Assembly (NCBI GenBank): GCA_910586285.1
Contig: CAJUGR010000042.1
Span: 1-14,287 of the forward strand
Direction: 5' to 3'
Origin: an uncultured Erysipelotrichaceae bacterium
GTDB lineage: Bacteria > Bacillota_I > Bacilli_A > Erysipelotrichales > Erysipelotrichaceae
Length of the DNA: 14,287 nt
Below are positions 1-7,879 of the stretch, piece after piece (position 1 is the stretch's first letter; each line of letters begins with the position of its first letter). The position numbers and the translations under genes were made by a program. The notes below the pieces were generated by a model that saw only the letters and a program-made list of their open reading frames with translations, was not told the origin of the DNA and did no database searches.

Positions 1-1454
1 ATATCGATACTTTGCAGGATGCGTTGAATAACTGTATTGATAATTTGATTCAAAGCTTTACGATGATCGTGGGAACTTTGATTGCGATCTTCCTGTTAAA
101 CTGGCAATTATCGTTGATTGTGACAGCTTTTATGATTTTTATGGCGGTGTTAATTCAATACTTCAGTCGCCGCAGTAAGTATTATTTCTCGCGCCAACAA
201 GCAGCGATGGCATCAATGAACGGCTTTATCGAAGAGATGGTGGAAGGCAGTAAAGTGGTAAAGGTTTTTCGCCATGAAAAAGCCAATCAAAAGGAATTCG
301 AGCGGCGCAATGAGATGCTCCGCGACAGCGCTACGGCAGCTTTGACCTATGCGGGACGTACGATACCGACAGTGGTTTCTCTCTCTTATTTCAATTATGC
401 GGTGGTGGCATGTATCGGCGGTTTTTTTGCGATTGCGGGAAAACTGCGATTAGGAGATCTTTCTTCCTATTTAATCTATGTGCGTCAGACTGCCATGCCG
501 ATCAATCAGTTTACGCAGCAGCTGAATTTCATTCTGGCAGCGATGGCCGGAGCGGAGCGAATTTTTACCTTTTTAGAGGCAGAAAGTGAATGCGATGAAG
601 GAGCTATCACGTTGAGCGCGGTTAGTGTGGATGCCAACGGAGAACTTCAGGAAAGCAAAAAGCCGACCGGTAAATGGGCGTGGCGTCATCCTCGTCCGCA
701 AGGGATTACTTATGTGCCGCTGGTGGGAGATGTACGGTTTCATGATGTGGTTTTTGGCTATCAACCTCAAGTTCAGATTTTAAAGGGTATTTCCCTGTAT
801 GCCAAGCCGGGTCAGAAGATTGCCTTTGTCGGCAGTACCGGTGCGGGGAAAACGACCATTATCAATTTGATAAATCGCTTTTATGACATCAGCCGTGGCA
901 GTATTACTTATGACGGTATTGATGTAAAACTCATTCGCAAGGATGATTTACGTCATGCGGCTGCCGTGGTTTTACAGGATACACATTTGTTCAGCGGTAC
1001 GGTTGCGGATAATATTCGCTTTGGTAATCCTAAAGCTACGATGGAACAGGTCATTGAGGCAGCCAAGCTGGCCAATGCGCATCATTTTATATCCCATCTT
1101 CCGCGCGGTTATGATACCCTGGTGCATAGCGATGGCGCTAATTTATCCCAAGGGCAGCGACAACTGTTGGCGATTGCGCGGGCAGCGATCGTGGATCCGC
1201 CGGTACTCATCTTAGATGAAGCCACCAGTTCTATTGATACGCGCAGTGAAAAACTGATTGAAAAAGGAATGGATCGACTGATGGAAGGACGTACAGTATT
1301 TGTGATTGCCCATCGCTTGAGTACGGTACGTAATGCCGATGCGATTATGGTTTTGGATCACGGAGAGATTATCGAACGCGGTTCGCATGAAGAACTGCTT
1401 GCTCAAAAAGGACGCTATTATCAGTTATATACCGGACAATCGGAATTGGATTAA
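1..1454 (+). CDS. ABC multidrug/lipid exporter half-transporter, 5'-truncated by window edge
   Basis: This is the C-terminal part of a membrane-fused ABC exporter (permease followed by ATPase), which would work as a dimer in the cytoplasmic membrane. The frame is open to base 1 and no start lies in the window; the TTG at 12 is an internal Leu codon. Residue numbers here count from that codon. Hydrophobic helices of the transmembrane domain fill about residues 1-190. A linker of about 40 residues containing GKWAWRHP precedes the nucleotide-binding domain. Visible motifs are Walker A GSTGAGKTT (274-282), a Q-loop in VVLQDTHLF, signature LSQGQ (378-382), Walker B LILDEATS (D402, E403) and an H-loop AHRLST. 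All catalytic residues are present, so it should be active. Many relatives are encoded next to a second half-transporter, which would lie upstream here. Substrate is not predictable. Confidence 0.95.
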   Translation, partial: IDTLQDALNNCIDNLIQSFTMIVGTLIAIFLLNWQLSLIVTAFMIFMAVLIQYFSRRSKYYFSRQQAAMASMNGFIEEMVEGSKVVKVFRHEKANQKEFERRNEMLRDSATAALTYAGRTIPTVVSLSYFNYAVVACIGGFFAIAGKLRLGDLSSYLIYVRQTAMPINQFTQQLNFILAAMAGAERIFTFLEAESECDEGAITLSAVSVDANGELQESKKPTGKWAWRHPRPQGITYVPLVGDVRFHDVVFGYQPQVQILKGISLYAKPGQKIAFVGSTGAGKTTIINLINRFYDISRGSITYDGIDVKLIRKDDLRHAAAVVLQDTHLFSGTVADNIRFGNPKATMEQVIEAAKLANAHHFISHLPRGYDTLVHSDGANLSQGQRQLLAIARAAIVDPPVLILDEATSSIDTRSEKLIEKGMDRLMEGRTVFVIAHRLSTVRNADAIMVLDHGEIIERGSHEELLAQKGRYYQLYTGQSELD

Positions 1455-1501
1455 AAAACGGAATGCTTCACTTCATGCCGGAGTGGGTTCATTCCGTTTT
1501 T
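1454..1501. terminator. Bidirectional terminator between convergent genes
   Basis: A 12-bp perfect stem (AAAAACGGAATG at 1454-1465 with CATTCCGTTTTT at 1490-1501) closes a 24-base loop that contains a further CACT/AGTG pairing. The A-run on the left and T-run on the right give U-tracts in both directions. It serves the ABC gene on the plus strand and the TPR-like gene, whose last codons it overlaps, on the minus strand. Confidence 0.85.
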
Positions 1502-2318
1502 CTCTCACCAGAAAATTGGGTAAATATTCAAGTCCGTTGGTAACCTTTTGTAAGATGGCAATGCAATATGCGGCTTCTTCACCGCTTCCGGGCGCAAACT
1601 TCTTCTTGATGGTGGCGTTGTTCATCCGCTCATAGGCCATGATTTCATATAAATATGGATTGTATTCCATCATCGGATGTAACAGCACTTTTGCCTCATT
1701 TAACATTTGTTTTTTATAATAATATAAGAAATTCGCATATAACGTAAATGTATCCTGTTTCGGATAGCGTTCGTATAATTGTTTAAATTGATCGTATTCT
1801 TCCAAATACAGAAAACCGGCATATAAGTAATAACGAACTCCGAACACATCACTTGGATTCAGAGACAGCACTTCCTGAAATTGAGCCAGCGAGCGGCGCA
1901 TATAACCGACTTCATACAAGGCACATGCATAAGCAAATTTCATGTGAAAAAAGGTTTTCGCTTCTTCTATTTGATAAAAATCACTGATTGGCTGACGAAA
2001 ATAATCACGCCCCAAATTCATGGTCGCTAATTCCATGCCTTGTTTATAGATCTTTAAGGTTTCAAACATATCATCGCAATACAACCCCATAGCCAAATAT
2101 GCCTCAATACAATCACGACAGATAAGCAGCGCCTGATGGGCGATGTATTTCTTTTTTTGCCAGCCGCGGTATTGTTTCATTTCTTTCAGTTTATTTAATG
2201 CTTCTTCGTAATGATCAAAGCGGCGGGAAGGGGCATGATAATGATCACTGAGAAAAGAATCCAGTGTCATTTGATAGGTAACACCCAGAGAAGCGGTATC
2301 CCATTCTTTTTTATTCAT
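1473..2318 (-). CDS. TPR-like helical repeat protein, cytoplasmic
   Basis: This 281-residue protein has no signal peptide or membrane segment. It is rich in paired amphipathic helices with aromatic/Ala/Leu spacing typical of tetratricopeptide repeats. The clearest stretch is around AYACALYEVGYMRRSLAQF and LSLNPSDVFGVRYYLYAGFL, which resembles the TPR part of ST7/SEC-C-type proteins: an N-P-x-D turn, then V-R-Y-Y-L. The function is probably protein-protein interaction; no catalytic motif is visible. The ATG at 2318 follows AAAGGAGG with 8 bases between. It directly abuts the TAG stop of the CpXC gene, so its ribosome site lies inside the upstream gene and translation is probably coupled. The two genes form an operon read from a promoter near 2887. 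Confidence 0.8.
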   Translation of the reverse strand: MNKKEWDTASLGVTYQMTLDSFLSDHYHAPSRRFDHYEEALNKLKEMKQYRGWQKKKYIAHQALLICRDCIEAYLAMGLYCDDMFETLKIYKQGMELATMNLGRDYFRQPISDFYQIEEAKTFFHMKFAYACALYEVGYMRRSLAQFQEVLSLNPSDVFGVRYYLYAGFLYLEEYDQFKQLYERYPKQDTFTLYANFLYYYKKQMLNEAKVLLHPMMEYNPYLYEIMAYERMNNATIKKKFAPGSGEEAAYCIAILQKVTNGLEYLPNFLVREKRNEPTPA

Positions 2319-2861
2319 CTAAGCGCCCTCCTTTCTGTTTTGATATTTTTCCGCATATTGTTCATAGGTTTGATAAGTAATTGCTTTGTATATTTTTGTA
2401 TCGGAATATGTATATGTCAACCATATGGTTTGACTTGTTTCATCACAATCGTGATAGCGAATGGTCAGCACTTTTGGATCTTTTCGGTGTAAAAGCTGTT
2501 TGATTTTTATCATCACCTGATCATCCAAGGCATCCTCTCGCATCCTGATGATTTCTGCCAAATCATCAGGATCACAAACCACACAAAGCGGCTGATCGGG
2601 AAATTGTTGGCGTAAAGAAGCAGGCACATTCTGATCGTTGCTCATGTATACCAAAAAACGGTGATTGGTGTCATGATAGAGAAAGTTGTGAATGAAAGTC
2701 GTTTTCGTATGACAACGTGGGCATTCATAGGTAAACATCGCATGCTGAAGAATTCGCTCGCGTAGGTTCGGCTCCAATTCCGGCTTGACAAGCGTGTGAC
2801 TTTTGATGTGTGTATGATACCCGCATTGACGACAGTTTATTTCTACCAAAATATGACGCAC
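2319..2861 (-). CDS. CpXC-domain zinc-ribbon protein
   Basis: This is a predicted 180-residue cytoplasmic protein with a CpXC-type zinc ribbon: a Cys-x2-Cys pair (C10, C13 in INCRQCG) and a C-P-x-C pair (C47, C50 in YECPRCH), followed by the HNFLYHD-type strand and an R-F-L-V-Y-M segment usual for the family. Family function is unknown; zinc binding is inferred from the cysteines. I chose the GTG at 2861 because GGGAG (2869-2873) sits 7 bases upstream. The longer alternative ATGs at 2888 and 2885 lack a ribosome site and overlap a TATAAT box. The stop abuts the start of the TPR-like gene, suggesting the pair acts together. Confidence 0.82.
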   Translation of the reverse strand: MRHILVEINCRQCGYHTHIKSHTLVKPELEPNLRERILQHAMFTYECPRCHTKTTFIHNFLYHDTNHRFLVYMSNDQNVPASLRQQFPDQPLCVVCDPDDLAEIIRMREDALDDQVMIKIKQLLHRKDPKVLTIRYHDCDETSQTIWLTYTYSDTKIYKAITYQTYEQYAEKYQNRKEGA

Positions 2862-2886
2862 GGTAACACTCCCAACTATCGGCATC

Positions 2887-2916
2887 ATTATACTACAAAA
2901 TTCGCTATGAGAAAAG
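2887..2916 (-). promoter_or_regulatory. Promoter of the CpXC-TPR operon
   Basis: A perfect TATAAT -10 box on the minus strand occupies 2892-2887. The -35 region is weak (CTTTTC-like near 2911-2916). Transcription would begin near 2880, downstream of the ATG at 2888, which is why the GTG start at 2861 is preferred. Confidence 0.55.
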
Positions 2917-3007
2917 TTTTCCGAATATAGGAAAATAGGGATTCACGCATCTTGAGTAAGAATGATAGAGAATGATCACTGTGAACTTGCGATCGTTAGG
3001 AAATTCA

Positions 3008-3036
3008 TTGCAAAGGCAAAGGAAATCCATTAAAAT
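3008..3036 (+). promoter_or_regulatory. Sigma-A-type promoter of the GNAT gene
   Basis: TTGCAA (3008-3013) and TAAAAT (3031-3036) are separated by 17 bases. The expected transcript start is near 3043, giving a leader of about 50 bases before the AAAGGAGG ribosome site and the ATG at 3093. Confidence 0.75.
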
Positions 3037-3092
3037 AGGAACAGGTGTCAAAGGGCAAGACAACCCGTTGTGGCGGATAAAGGAGGATTTTC

Positions 3093-3638
3093 ATGTATTA
3101 TAAGAAAATTGTCGGGGAACATATTTATCTTTCCCCGATGAATGTCGAGGCAGAAAAAGAAATCTTAACCAAATGGTGGAATGAGGATCAGGATATTGCC
3201 TATAATAATGGCTTTTATGCGCAGCTGTTAAATGAAGGCAAGGTCACTGAAATATTACAGAAGTGGAATGAAGGGCCGTTTGTTTTTTCAATTATCCGTA
3301 AAGATCAGGATGAATTCATGGGGCATGTGTCTTTATTCAATATCGGTCATCAGGATCAGTATGCGACGATGGGGATATTTATCGGAGCCGATTATCGCCA
3401 TCAAGGATATGGCAGAGAAGCGATGACGTTATTGATGGATTACATTTTTCAATCACAACGTTTTCAGGCGTTACATCTTGAGGCTTTTGATTTTAATCAA
3501 AAAGGAATAGCGCTTTATCAAGATCTTGGATTCAAGGAATGCGGACGTTGGCATCAGTCATTTTATCATTGCGGTGCGGCACACGATATTGTCATGATGG
3601 AGATATTGCGTAAGGATTGGGAGAACCGCCGTAAGTGA
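3093..3638 (+). CDS. GNAT-family N-acetyltransferase
   Basis: This 181-residue acetyltransferase is of the RimJ/RimL-like GNAT type that transfers acetyl from acetyl-CoA to an amine. The acceptor is unknown. The N-terminal motif VGEHIYLSPM and the acidic-aromatic helix that follows are typical of this branch. The acetyl-CoA pyrophosphate loop is seen as R102-H-Q-G105-Y-G107 in GADYRHQGYGREAM, then the LHLEAFDFNQKGIALYQDLGF segment holds the conserved Asn and the Y-x-x-L-G-F of motif B. The ATG at 3093 has AGGAGG (3080-3085) with 7 bases between. It is preceded by its own promoter and appears monocistronic. Confidence 0.9.
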   Translation: MYYKKIVGEHIYLSPMNVEAEKEILTKWWNEDQDIAYNNGFYAQLLNEGKVTEILQKWNEGPFVFSIIRKDQDEFMGHVSLFNIGHQDQYATMGIFIGADYRHQGYGREAMTLLMDYIFQSQRFQALHLEAFDFNQKGIALYQDLGFKECGRWHQSFYHCGAAHDIVMMEILRKDWENRRK

Positions 3639-3800
3639 TTTTGCGGTGATGAAAATAAAAAATTTAATTCATATATTATATAAGGAAGAGGCGCAAGAAA
3701 AACAAATAAGAAAACCATGTATGATGATAAAGGTGGCTTGATGGAAGGATTCTTATCTGTATTATATTGTCACATCTGGTAAAGAATATTAAATCGGATT

Positions 3801-3830
3801 GCACTTGTCATGCAAAAAAAGTGCTTTTAT
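3801..3830 (+). terminator. Probable intrinsic terminator upstream of the lipid kinase gene
   Basis: GCACTT (3801-3806) pairs with AAGTGC (3819-3824) and is followed by TTTTATT. It would end transcripts from the GNAT side. The stem is only 6 bp and the loop is 12 bases, so strength is uncertain. Confidence 0.5.
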
Positions 3831-3841
3831 TAGGCGGCGGC

Positions 3842-3871
3842 TGGATTTTTTATAAATGTTCGATGTATAAT
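3842..3871 (+). promoter_or_regulatory. Promoter of the lipid kinase gene
   Basis: A perfect TATAAT -10 box lies at 3866-3871. The best -35 match 18 bases upstream, TGGATT (3842-3847), is poor. The leader would be about 25 bases, ending in AAAGGAAG before the ATG at 3901. Confidence 0.45.
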
Positions 3872-3900
3872 AATAACCAAGTAGTAAAGGAAGATGACAT

Positions 3901-4785
3901 ATGGCACGCAAATGTATGTTAATATTGAATCCAAAGGCCGGTAAAGGAAGAATAAAAAATGCGCTGTTTCAAATCGTCGACGGCTTTTTTTCAATGGGCT
4001 ATATCGTCACTTGTTTTCCGACTTCATATAAAAACCATGCGACCGAGCTGATATTAGCGCATGGAAAAAATTATGATTTGATTGCGTGCAGCGGTGGCGA
4101 TGGTACGCTGAATGAAGTGATTAACGGCATGTTACAAATGGAAAAACAGTTGCCGTTGGCGTATATTCCCAGTGGAACGGTAAATGATTTTGCCAGTACG
4201 CTGCATCTGAGCGGCAATGTCAGTAAGGCCATGGAAAAATTCAAAAATGATGAGCGTTTTGATTGTGATATCTGTACGTTTAACCACTGTTATTTTACTT
4301 ATGTCGCAGCATTTGGAGCATTCACCGAAGTATCTTATCATACTCCTCAAGCAACCAAAAATACGTTGGGGCGTATTGCTTATTTTCTTGAGGGGTTCAA
4401 ACAACTCTCTAAGATTACAACATATCATATGCGGCTGACAACATCAGATCGAATCATTGATGATGATTTTGTATTCGGCGCCATAACCAATGCTCGCTCG
4501 GTAGCCGGATTTCAGACTGTCAATACCAAAAATGCGCGATTGGATGACGGAGAATTCGAGGTTCTGTTAATTCGGATGCCGCAAAATCCGCTGGATCTTC
4601 AGATCATTATCAGCGCTCTTTTGAAACAGGAGATCAATGAGAAATTTATGGAATTCTTTACAGCATCTTCCTTGCATATTGAAAGCGATCCGAAAGCAAG
4701 CTGGACGCTGGACGGTGAGGAAGGCGGCAGTCCCGAACAGATTCAAATAGATATTAAAAACAAGGCAATTACGTTTCTCGTATAG
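3901..4785 (+). CDS. Diacylglycerol kinase-family lipid kinase (DgkB/YegS/BmrU-like)
   Basis: This 294-residue protein belongs to the DAGK catalytic family, which phosphorylates diacylglycerol or related lipids using ATP at the inner face of the membrane. In Gram-positives such enzymes recycle the diacylglycerol left by lipoteichoic acid synthesis. Visible motifs are N10-P-K-A-G-K-G16 near the start, the nucleotide-binding GGDGT (65-69) with the following NEVINGM helix, PSGTVNDFA (90-98), and the C-terminal TLDGEEGG segment. Length is normal. There is no transmembrane segment. Whether it is the true DgkB or a YegS/BmrU-like lipid kinase cannot be settled by eye. It ends inside the terminator shared with the convergent small basic gene. 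Confidence 0.9.
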   Translation: MARKCMLILNPKAGKGRIKNALFQIVDGFFSMGYIVTCFPTSYKNHATELILAHGKNYDLIACSGGDGTLNEVINGMLQMEKQLPLAYIPSGTVNDFASTLHLSGNVSKAMEKFKNDERFDCDICTFNHCYFTYVAAFGAFTEVSYHTPQATKNTLGRIAYFLEGFKQLSKITTYHMRLTTSDRIIDDDFVFGAITNARSVAGFQTVNTKNARLDDGEFEVLLIRMPQNPLDLQIIISALLKQEINEKFMEFFTASSLHIESDPKASWTLDGEEGGSPEQIQIDIKNKAITFLV

Positions 4786-4796
4786 CCTTGTTTTTT
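4756..4796. terminator. Bidirectional terminator
   Basis: AAAAACAAGGC (4756-4766) pairs perfectly with GCCTTGTTTTT (4785-4795). The A- and T-runs give U-tracts on both strands. It serves the lipid kinase gene (+) and the 45-residue gene (-), whose stop codon lies inside the right arm. Confidence 0.88.
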
Positions 4797-4932
4797 AACC
4801 GTTAAAATTCACTTTATCAAAGTTTGTTCGCCGGTGTTTTTTCTTCACGACTTTGGTTATGCTTTGATCATGTTGTGCTTGACGCTTCTTTTTTACTTGA
4901 GCCAATAAGCGCGCTCCTTTTTTTTCTGCCAT
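4795..4932 (-). CDS. Small, very basic 45-residue protein
   Basis: This short gene is supported by its signals. AGGAGGGATCAG leads into an ATG at 4932, a -35/-10 pair TTGGCA/TACGAT lies upstream, and the stop at 4795-4797 falls in a terminator arm. The product begins MAEKKGARLLAQVKKKRQAQ and ends NFDKVNFNG. It has about 13 Lys/Arg among 45 residues and no hydrophobic segment, so it is soluble, strongly cationic and possibly RNA- or ribosome-binding (inference). I do not recognise a family. Confidence 0.7.
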   Translation of the reverse strand: MAEKKGARLLAQVKKKRQAQHDQSITKVVKKKHRRTNFDKVNFNG

Positions 4933-4952
4933 CTGATCCCTCCTAGGCATAC

Positions 4953-4982
4953 ATCGTATCATATTTTAACAGCTTTTGCCAA
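4953..4982 (-). promoter_or_regulatory. Promoter of the 45-residue basic gene
   Basis: On the minus strand TTGGCA (4982-4977) and TACGAT (4958-4953) are 18 bases apart. The transcript would start about 10-15 bases before the AGGAGGG ribosome site. Confidence 0.55.
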
Positions 4983-5053
4983 GTCTGCCTATGCTTTTTT
5001 CGCTGTGATAAGGCGCAAGGCACCAGAATAATGTTTTCGGAAGTGTTGCTTCG

Positions 5054-5062
5054 TGATATAAT
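5054..5062 (+). promoter_or_regulatory. Extended -10 promoter of the CLC gene
   Basis: TGATATAAT (5054-5062) is a complete extended -10 element. The -35 region (around 5033-5039) is poor, as is common for extended -10 promoters. Transcription should start near 5069, so translation cannot begin at the in-frame ATGs at 5031 or 5061. Confidence 0.6.
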
Positions 5063-5084
5063 GGTTAAGAAATCAGGTGATAAT

Positions 5085-6338
5085 ATGGAACGTGAAAAAT
5101 GGCAGTTATTATTAAAAGCAGAAGGACACAATATCGCAATATTTGTGAAATGGATGGTTATTGCCTTGGTGGTCGGTGTGCTTGTCGGATTCGTCGGGGT
5201 TGGCTTTTCATATGCGCTAAAAGGCGCACTGAATTTTCGTATGGATCATAGTTGGATTGTATATTTTCTGCCGCTTGGTGGTTTGGGGATTGTGTGGTTA
5301 TACCATAGTGCCGGAGTGAAACAGAGCAAAGGCACCAATTTGGTCATCCAATCGATTCGCACAACAGAAAATGTGCCGTTAAAAATGGCACCGCTTATAT
5401 TTATATCTACGGTGGTAACTCACTTGTTTGGCGGTTCGGCTGGTCGAGAAGGCGCGGCCTTACAGCTTGGCGGCAGTTTGGCGCATCAGCTGGGACGATG
5501 GTGGAAGCTGAATGATAAGGACATTCATATCATCACAATGTGTGGAATGAGCGCTGCTTTTTCGGCACTCTTCGGCACAGCGGTGACGGCAGCGGTTTTT
5601 CCGTTGGAAGTGATCAGTGTAGGAATTATGTATTATGCGGCACTTGTTCCATGTGCATTGGCTTCCGTTGTCGCAGCGTCATTGGCCGCCTATCTTGGTG
5701 TTGGCGCAGAAGGGTTCATGTTGAAAAGTATTCCTGCTTTGTCTGCGGGGGGGGCGATCAAAGTCGTTATCATTGCGATGCTTTGTGCGCTGACTGCACG
5801 CTTGTTTTGTCTGCTTATGCATTGGACACAGAAACAGTTTTCGCTCCATTGGCCTAATCAGTATTTACGAATCGTCATCGGGGGAGTACTCATTATCTTG
5901 TTGGCTCAAATGTTTGGCCGATCTTATTTGGGCGCCGGTATGGATGTTATTGAAGAAACTATGGCAGGTGAGGTATTCCCGGCCGCGTTTCTGTTAAAAA
6001 TGGTATTTACCGCGATTACCCTTGGCTGCGGCTTCAAAGGCGGAGAAATCGTCCCTTCCTTTTTTATCGGAGCCACATTGGGAGCATTGATCGGATCAAT
6101 CATCGGGTTCCCCTCAGATTTTGCGGCGGCATTGGGATTAATCTGTGTGTTTTGCGGTGTCACAAATTGCCCGATTACTTCATTGTTGTTAAGCTTCGAA
6201 CTGTTTGGCTTTGTCGGAATCGGCTATTTTCTGATGGCGGATGTCATTGCCTATATGCTTAGCGGATATGAAAGCTTATATCATGAACAAAAGATTATGT
6301 ATTCAAAGTTCACTTCTACTTTTATCGGAAAGGAATAA
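5085..6338 (+). CDS. CLC-family anion channel/antiporter, possibly fluoride-type
   Basis: This is a 417-residue polytopic membrane protein of the CLC family (Cl-/H+ antiporters, or F-/H+ antiporters in the CLC-F branch). The glutamate-gate motif is GSAGREGAALQLGG with the gating Glu at E122. The second anion-path motif is GFKGGEIVPS (316-325). The usual G-S-G-I-P selectivity loop is replaced by K-G83-T84-N85-L86, which resembles the G-x-N-L loop of fluoride-selective CLCs that lack the central Ser. That makes fluoride export a reasonable hypothesis. No CBS domains follow. I start at ATG 5085 because AGGTGA precedes it and the promoter box at 5054-5062 lies inside the longer reading. No fluoride riboswitch is visible upstream. 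Confidence 0.9.
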   Translation: MEREKWQLLLKAEGHNIAIFVKWMVIALVVGVLVGFVGVGFSYALKGALNFRMDHSWIVYFLPLGGLGIVWLYHSAGVKQSKGTNLVIQSIRTTENVPLKMAPLIFISTVVTHLFGGSAGREGAALQLGGSLAHQLGRWWKLNDKDIHIITMCGMSAAFSALFGTAVTAAVFPLEVISVGIMYYAALVPCALASVVAASLAAYLGVGAEGFMLKSIPALSAGGAIKVVIIAMLCALTARLFCLLMHWTQKQFSLHWPNQYLRIVIGGVLIILLAQMFGRSYLGAGMDVIEETMAGEVFPAAFLLKMVFTAITLGCGFKGGEIVPSFFIGATLGALIGSIIGFPSDFAAALGLICVFCGVTNCPITSLLLSFELFGFVGIGYFLMADVIAYMLSGYESLYHEQKIMYSKFTSTFIGKE

Positions 6339-6409
6339 AACAATAGAAACCGAGATTATAATGTTCATATTGTGCAGGAACATAAGAATGCATCTTTAAA
6401 ACAAAAAAG

Positions 6410-6452
6410 AGGTTGTAATGCATCCGTCTTAACTAATGCGTTATAACCTTTT
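6410..6452. terminator. Bidirectional terminator between CLC gene and rlmCD
   Basis: A 14-bp stem pairs 6410-6423 with 6436-6449, with two G-U pairs in the plus-strand RNA. TTTT follows on the right; on the minus strand CTTTTTTGTTTT follows the hairpin. It ends both convergent units. A smaller ATGTTC/GAACAT hairpin (6361-6383) precedes it. Confidence 0.85.
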
Positions 6453-6515
6453 ATTATTAATTGATAGAATGATCCAACTTTTGCTTTTTGTGCAATTTCC
6501 ATTATTTATCAATGT

Positions 6516-7847
6516 TTACGATTTGCGCAGCGTAAGTAGCGCGATCACTTCGATTCCATAGGTTTGAGCAAACATATCCACCGGTTGAATTCGCACTGTT
6601 TCATAACCGTGCTGAGCTAAGATTTTTAAATCACGGGCTTGAGTGGCAGGATTACAGGAGATATAGACGATGCGTTGTGGGTGCAGCTCTGCGATATTTT
6701 CCAATACGCTAATACTGCATCCTTTGCGCGGTGGATCTACGACGATGACATCCACGGATTCCTGTTGTGCCGCAAGCTGTTTTGCATAGTCATTGACATC
6801 GGCACAGATGAAATCTACATTATTACATTGATTGCGTTGGGCGTTGGCCTTAGCATTTTCAATAGCTTCGGGAACGATTTCGATTCCGGTTACCTTACGT
6901 GCATATTTGGCAAGAGTCAGGGAGATAGTTCCCACTCCGCAATAAAGATCAATCACATTCTCTTTGCCTGTTAACTGCGCAAAATCACAAGCGGTTTGAT
7001 AAAGAACTTCAGTTTGTGCCGGATTCACCTGATAAAAAGATTTCATCGCAATTTGATAAGTATTATTGATGAGTCGATCGACAATATATGGACGGCCGTA
7101 AAGCAGTATTTCCTGTTCACCGAGAATGACATTGTCATTGCGTGTATTGATATTAATCAGGATACTTTTGATTTGCGGAAATTGTGTCGTTAATTTTGCA
7201 ATCATATTTTCATGATTAAAAGCTTGTTTCTTTGTCACTATGAAAACTACCATAGCTTCATTGGTAGAAGCCGCAAACTTGATAAGCAAATGTCGAATAT
7301 CCGCACCGCCGCCGTTTTCTTTTAACGTAGATTTAACTGTCTTCAAAATATCGTTCATCAGCGGATGTTGAATCAGACATTGATCAGTATCAATAATTGA
7401 ATGGGAATGAATACGATAAAATCCACTGATCAAGGAACCGTGATCTTCCCCAAAGGGGATTTGTGCTTTATTGCGGTAATGCCACGGCTCACACATTCCC
7501 AAAATATCATCAACCGGAGTGGTGATTCCGCCAATGCGCCGCATTACTGCTTCCACTTGTTGTTTTTTAAATGTTTTCTGATGTGAATAGGACATATGCT
7601 GAAGCTGACAGCCGCCGCATTGAGCAGCGATTGGACAGCGTGGCTCTATTCTCTCGTTACTTGCGGTAATCAATTTATGCAACTTCCCATATCCATAAGT
7701 CTTTTTTACCATTGTCACAATGATTTCCGCTTCTTCCTGAAGCATTAAGCCTTTTACAAAAAGGGGGAAACCGTTAATTTTTACCACGCCGTTGCCATCA
7801 AAAGTATAACTTTCACAACGTCCGGTTACGATATCGTTTTTTTTCAT
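6516..7847 (-). CDS. rlmCD: 23S rRNA (uracil-C5)-methyltransferase, RlmCD/RumA type
   Basis: This 443-residue SAM-dependent enzyme makes 5-methyluridine in RNA, in Gram-positives usually at 23S rRNA U747 and U1939. Domains in order: an N-terminal TRAM RNA-binding domain (about 1-60), an iron-sulfur ligand set C71-x5-C77-x2-C80 with C157 as the likely fourth ligand, an RNA-recognition middle domain, and a Rossmann methyltransferase domain. The SAM loop is D300-L-Y-C-G-V-G, then DPPRKG (371-376), the nucleophile Cys398 in SCNP, and the proton-abstracting Glu433 in GIEVIAL. All catalytic residues are intact. The ATG at 7847 follows GGAGG by 4 bases. It sits 21 bases downstream of the Lys-rich membrane protein gene, with a small hairpin between. 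TrmFO-independent tRNA methylation is a less likely alternative. Confidence 0.93.
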   Translation of the reverse strand: MKKNDIVTGRCESYTFDGNGVVKINGFPLFVKGLMLQEEAEIIVTMVKKTYGYGKLHKLITASNERIEPRCPIAAQCGGCQLQHMSYSHQKTFKKQQVEAVMRRIGGITTPVDDILGMCEPWHYRNKAQIPFGEDHGSLISGFYRIHSHSIIDTDQCLIQHPLMNDILKTVKSTLKENGGGADIRHLLIKFAASTNEAMVVFIVTKKQAFNHENMIAKLTTQFPQIKSILININTRNDNVILGEQEILLYGRPYIVDRLINNTYQIAMKSFYQVNPAQTEVLYQTACDFAQLTGKENVIDLYCGVGTISLTLAKYARKVTGIEIVPEAIENAKANAQRNQCNNVDFICADVNDYAKQLAAQQESVDVIVVDPPRKGCSISVLENIAELHPQRIVYISCNPATQARDLKILAQHGYETVRIQPVDMFAQTYGIEVIALLTLRKS

Positions 7848-7860
7848 ATTGCCTCCATGT

Positions 7861-7879
7861 AAAAAGGGCTATTCGCCCT
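7861..7879 (-). terminator. Weak intercistronic terminator/attenuator before rlmCD
   Basis: On the minus strand AGGGC (7879-7875), a 5-base loop and GCCCT (7869-7865) are followed by TTTTT. The hairpin spans the stop codon of the upstream gene and ends just before the rlmCD ribosome site. A 5-bp GC-rich stem suggests partial termination or 3'-end protection rather than full stop. Confidence 0.5.

Noticed and set aside
3625..3647. ACCGC/GCGGT hairpin at the end of the GNAT gene as a terminator
   Set aside because: Stem is only 5 bp and no U-run follows.
4933..5084. Fluoride riboswitch ahead of the CLC gene
   Set aside because: None of the conserved crcB-motif segments are visible and the leader is only about 16 bases.
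5540..5857. 105-codon frame within the CLC gene
   Set aside because: Out-of-frame shadow with Cys/Arg-heavy composition and no start signals.
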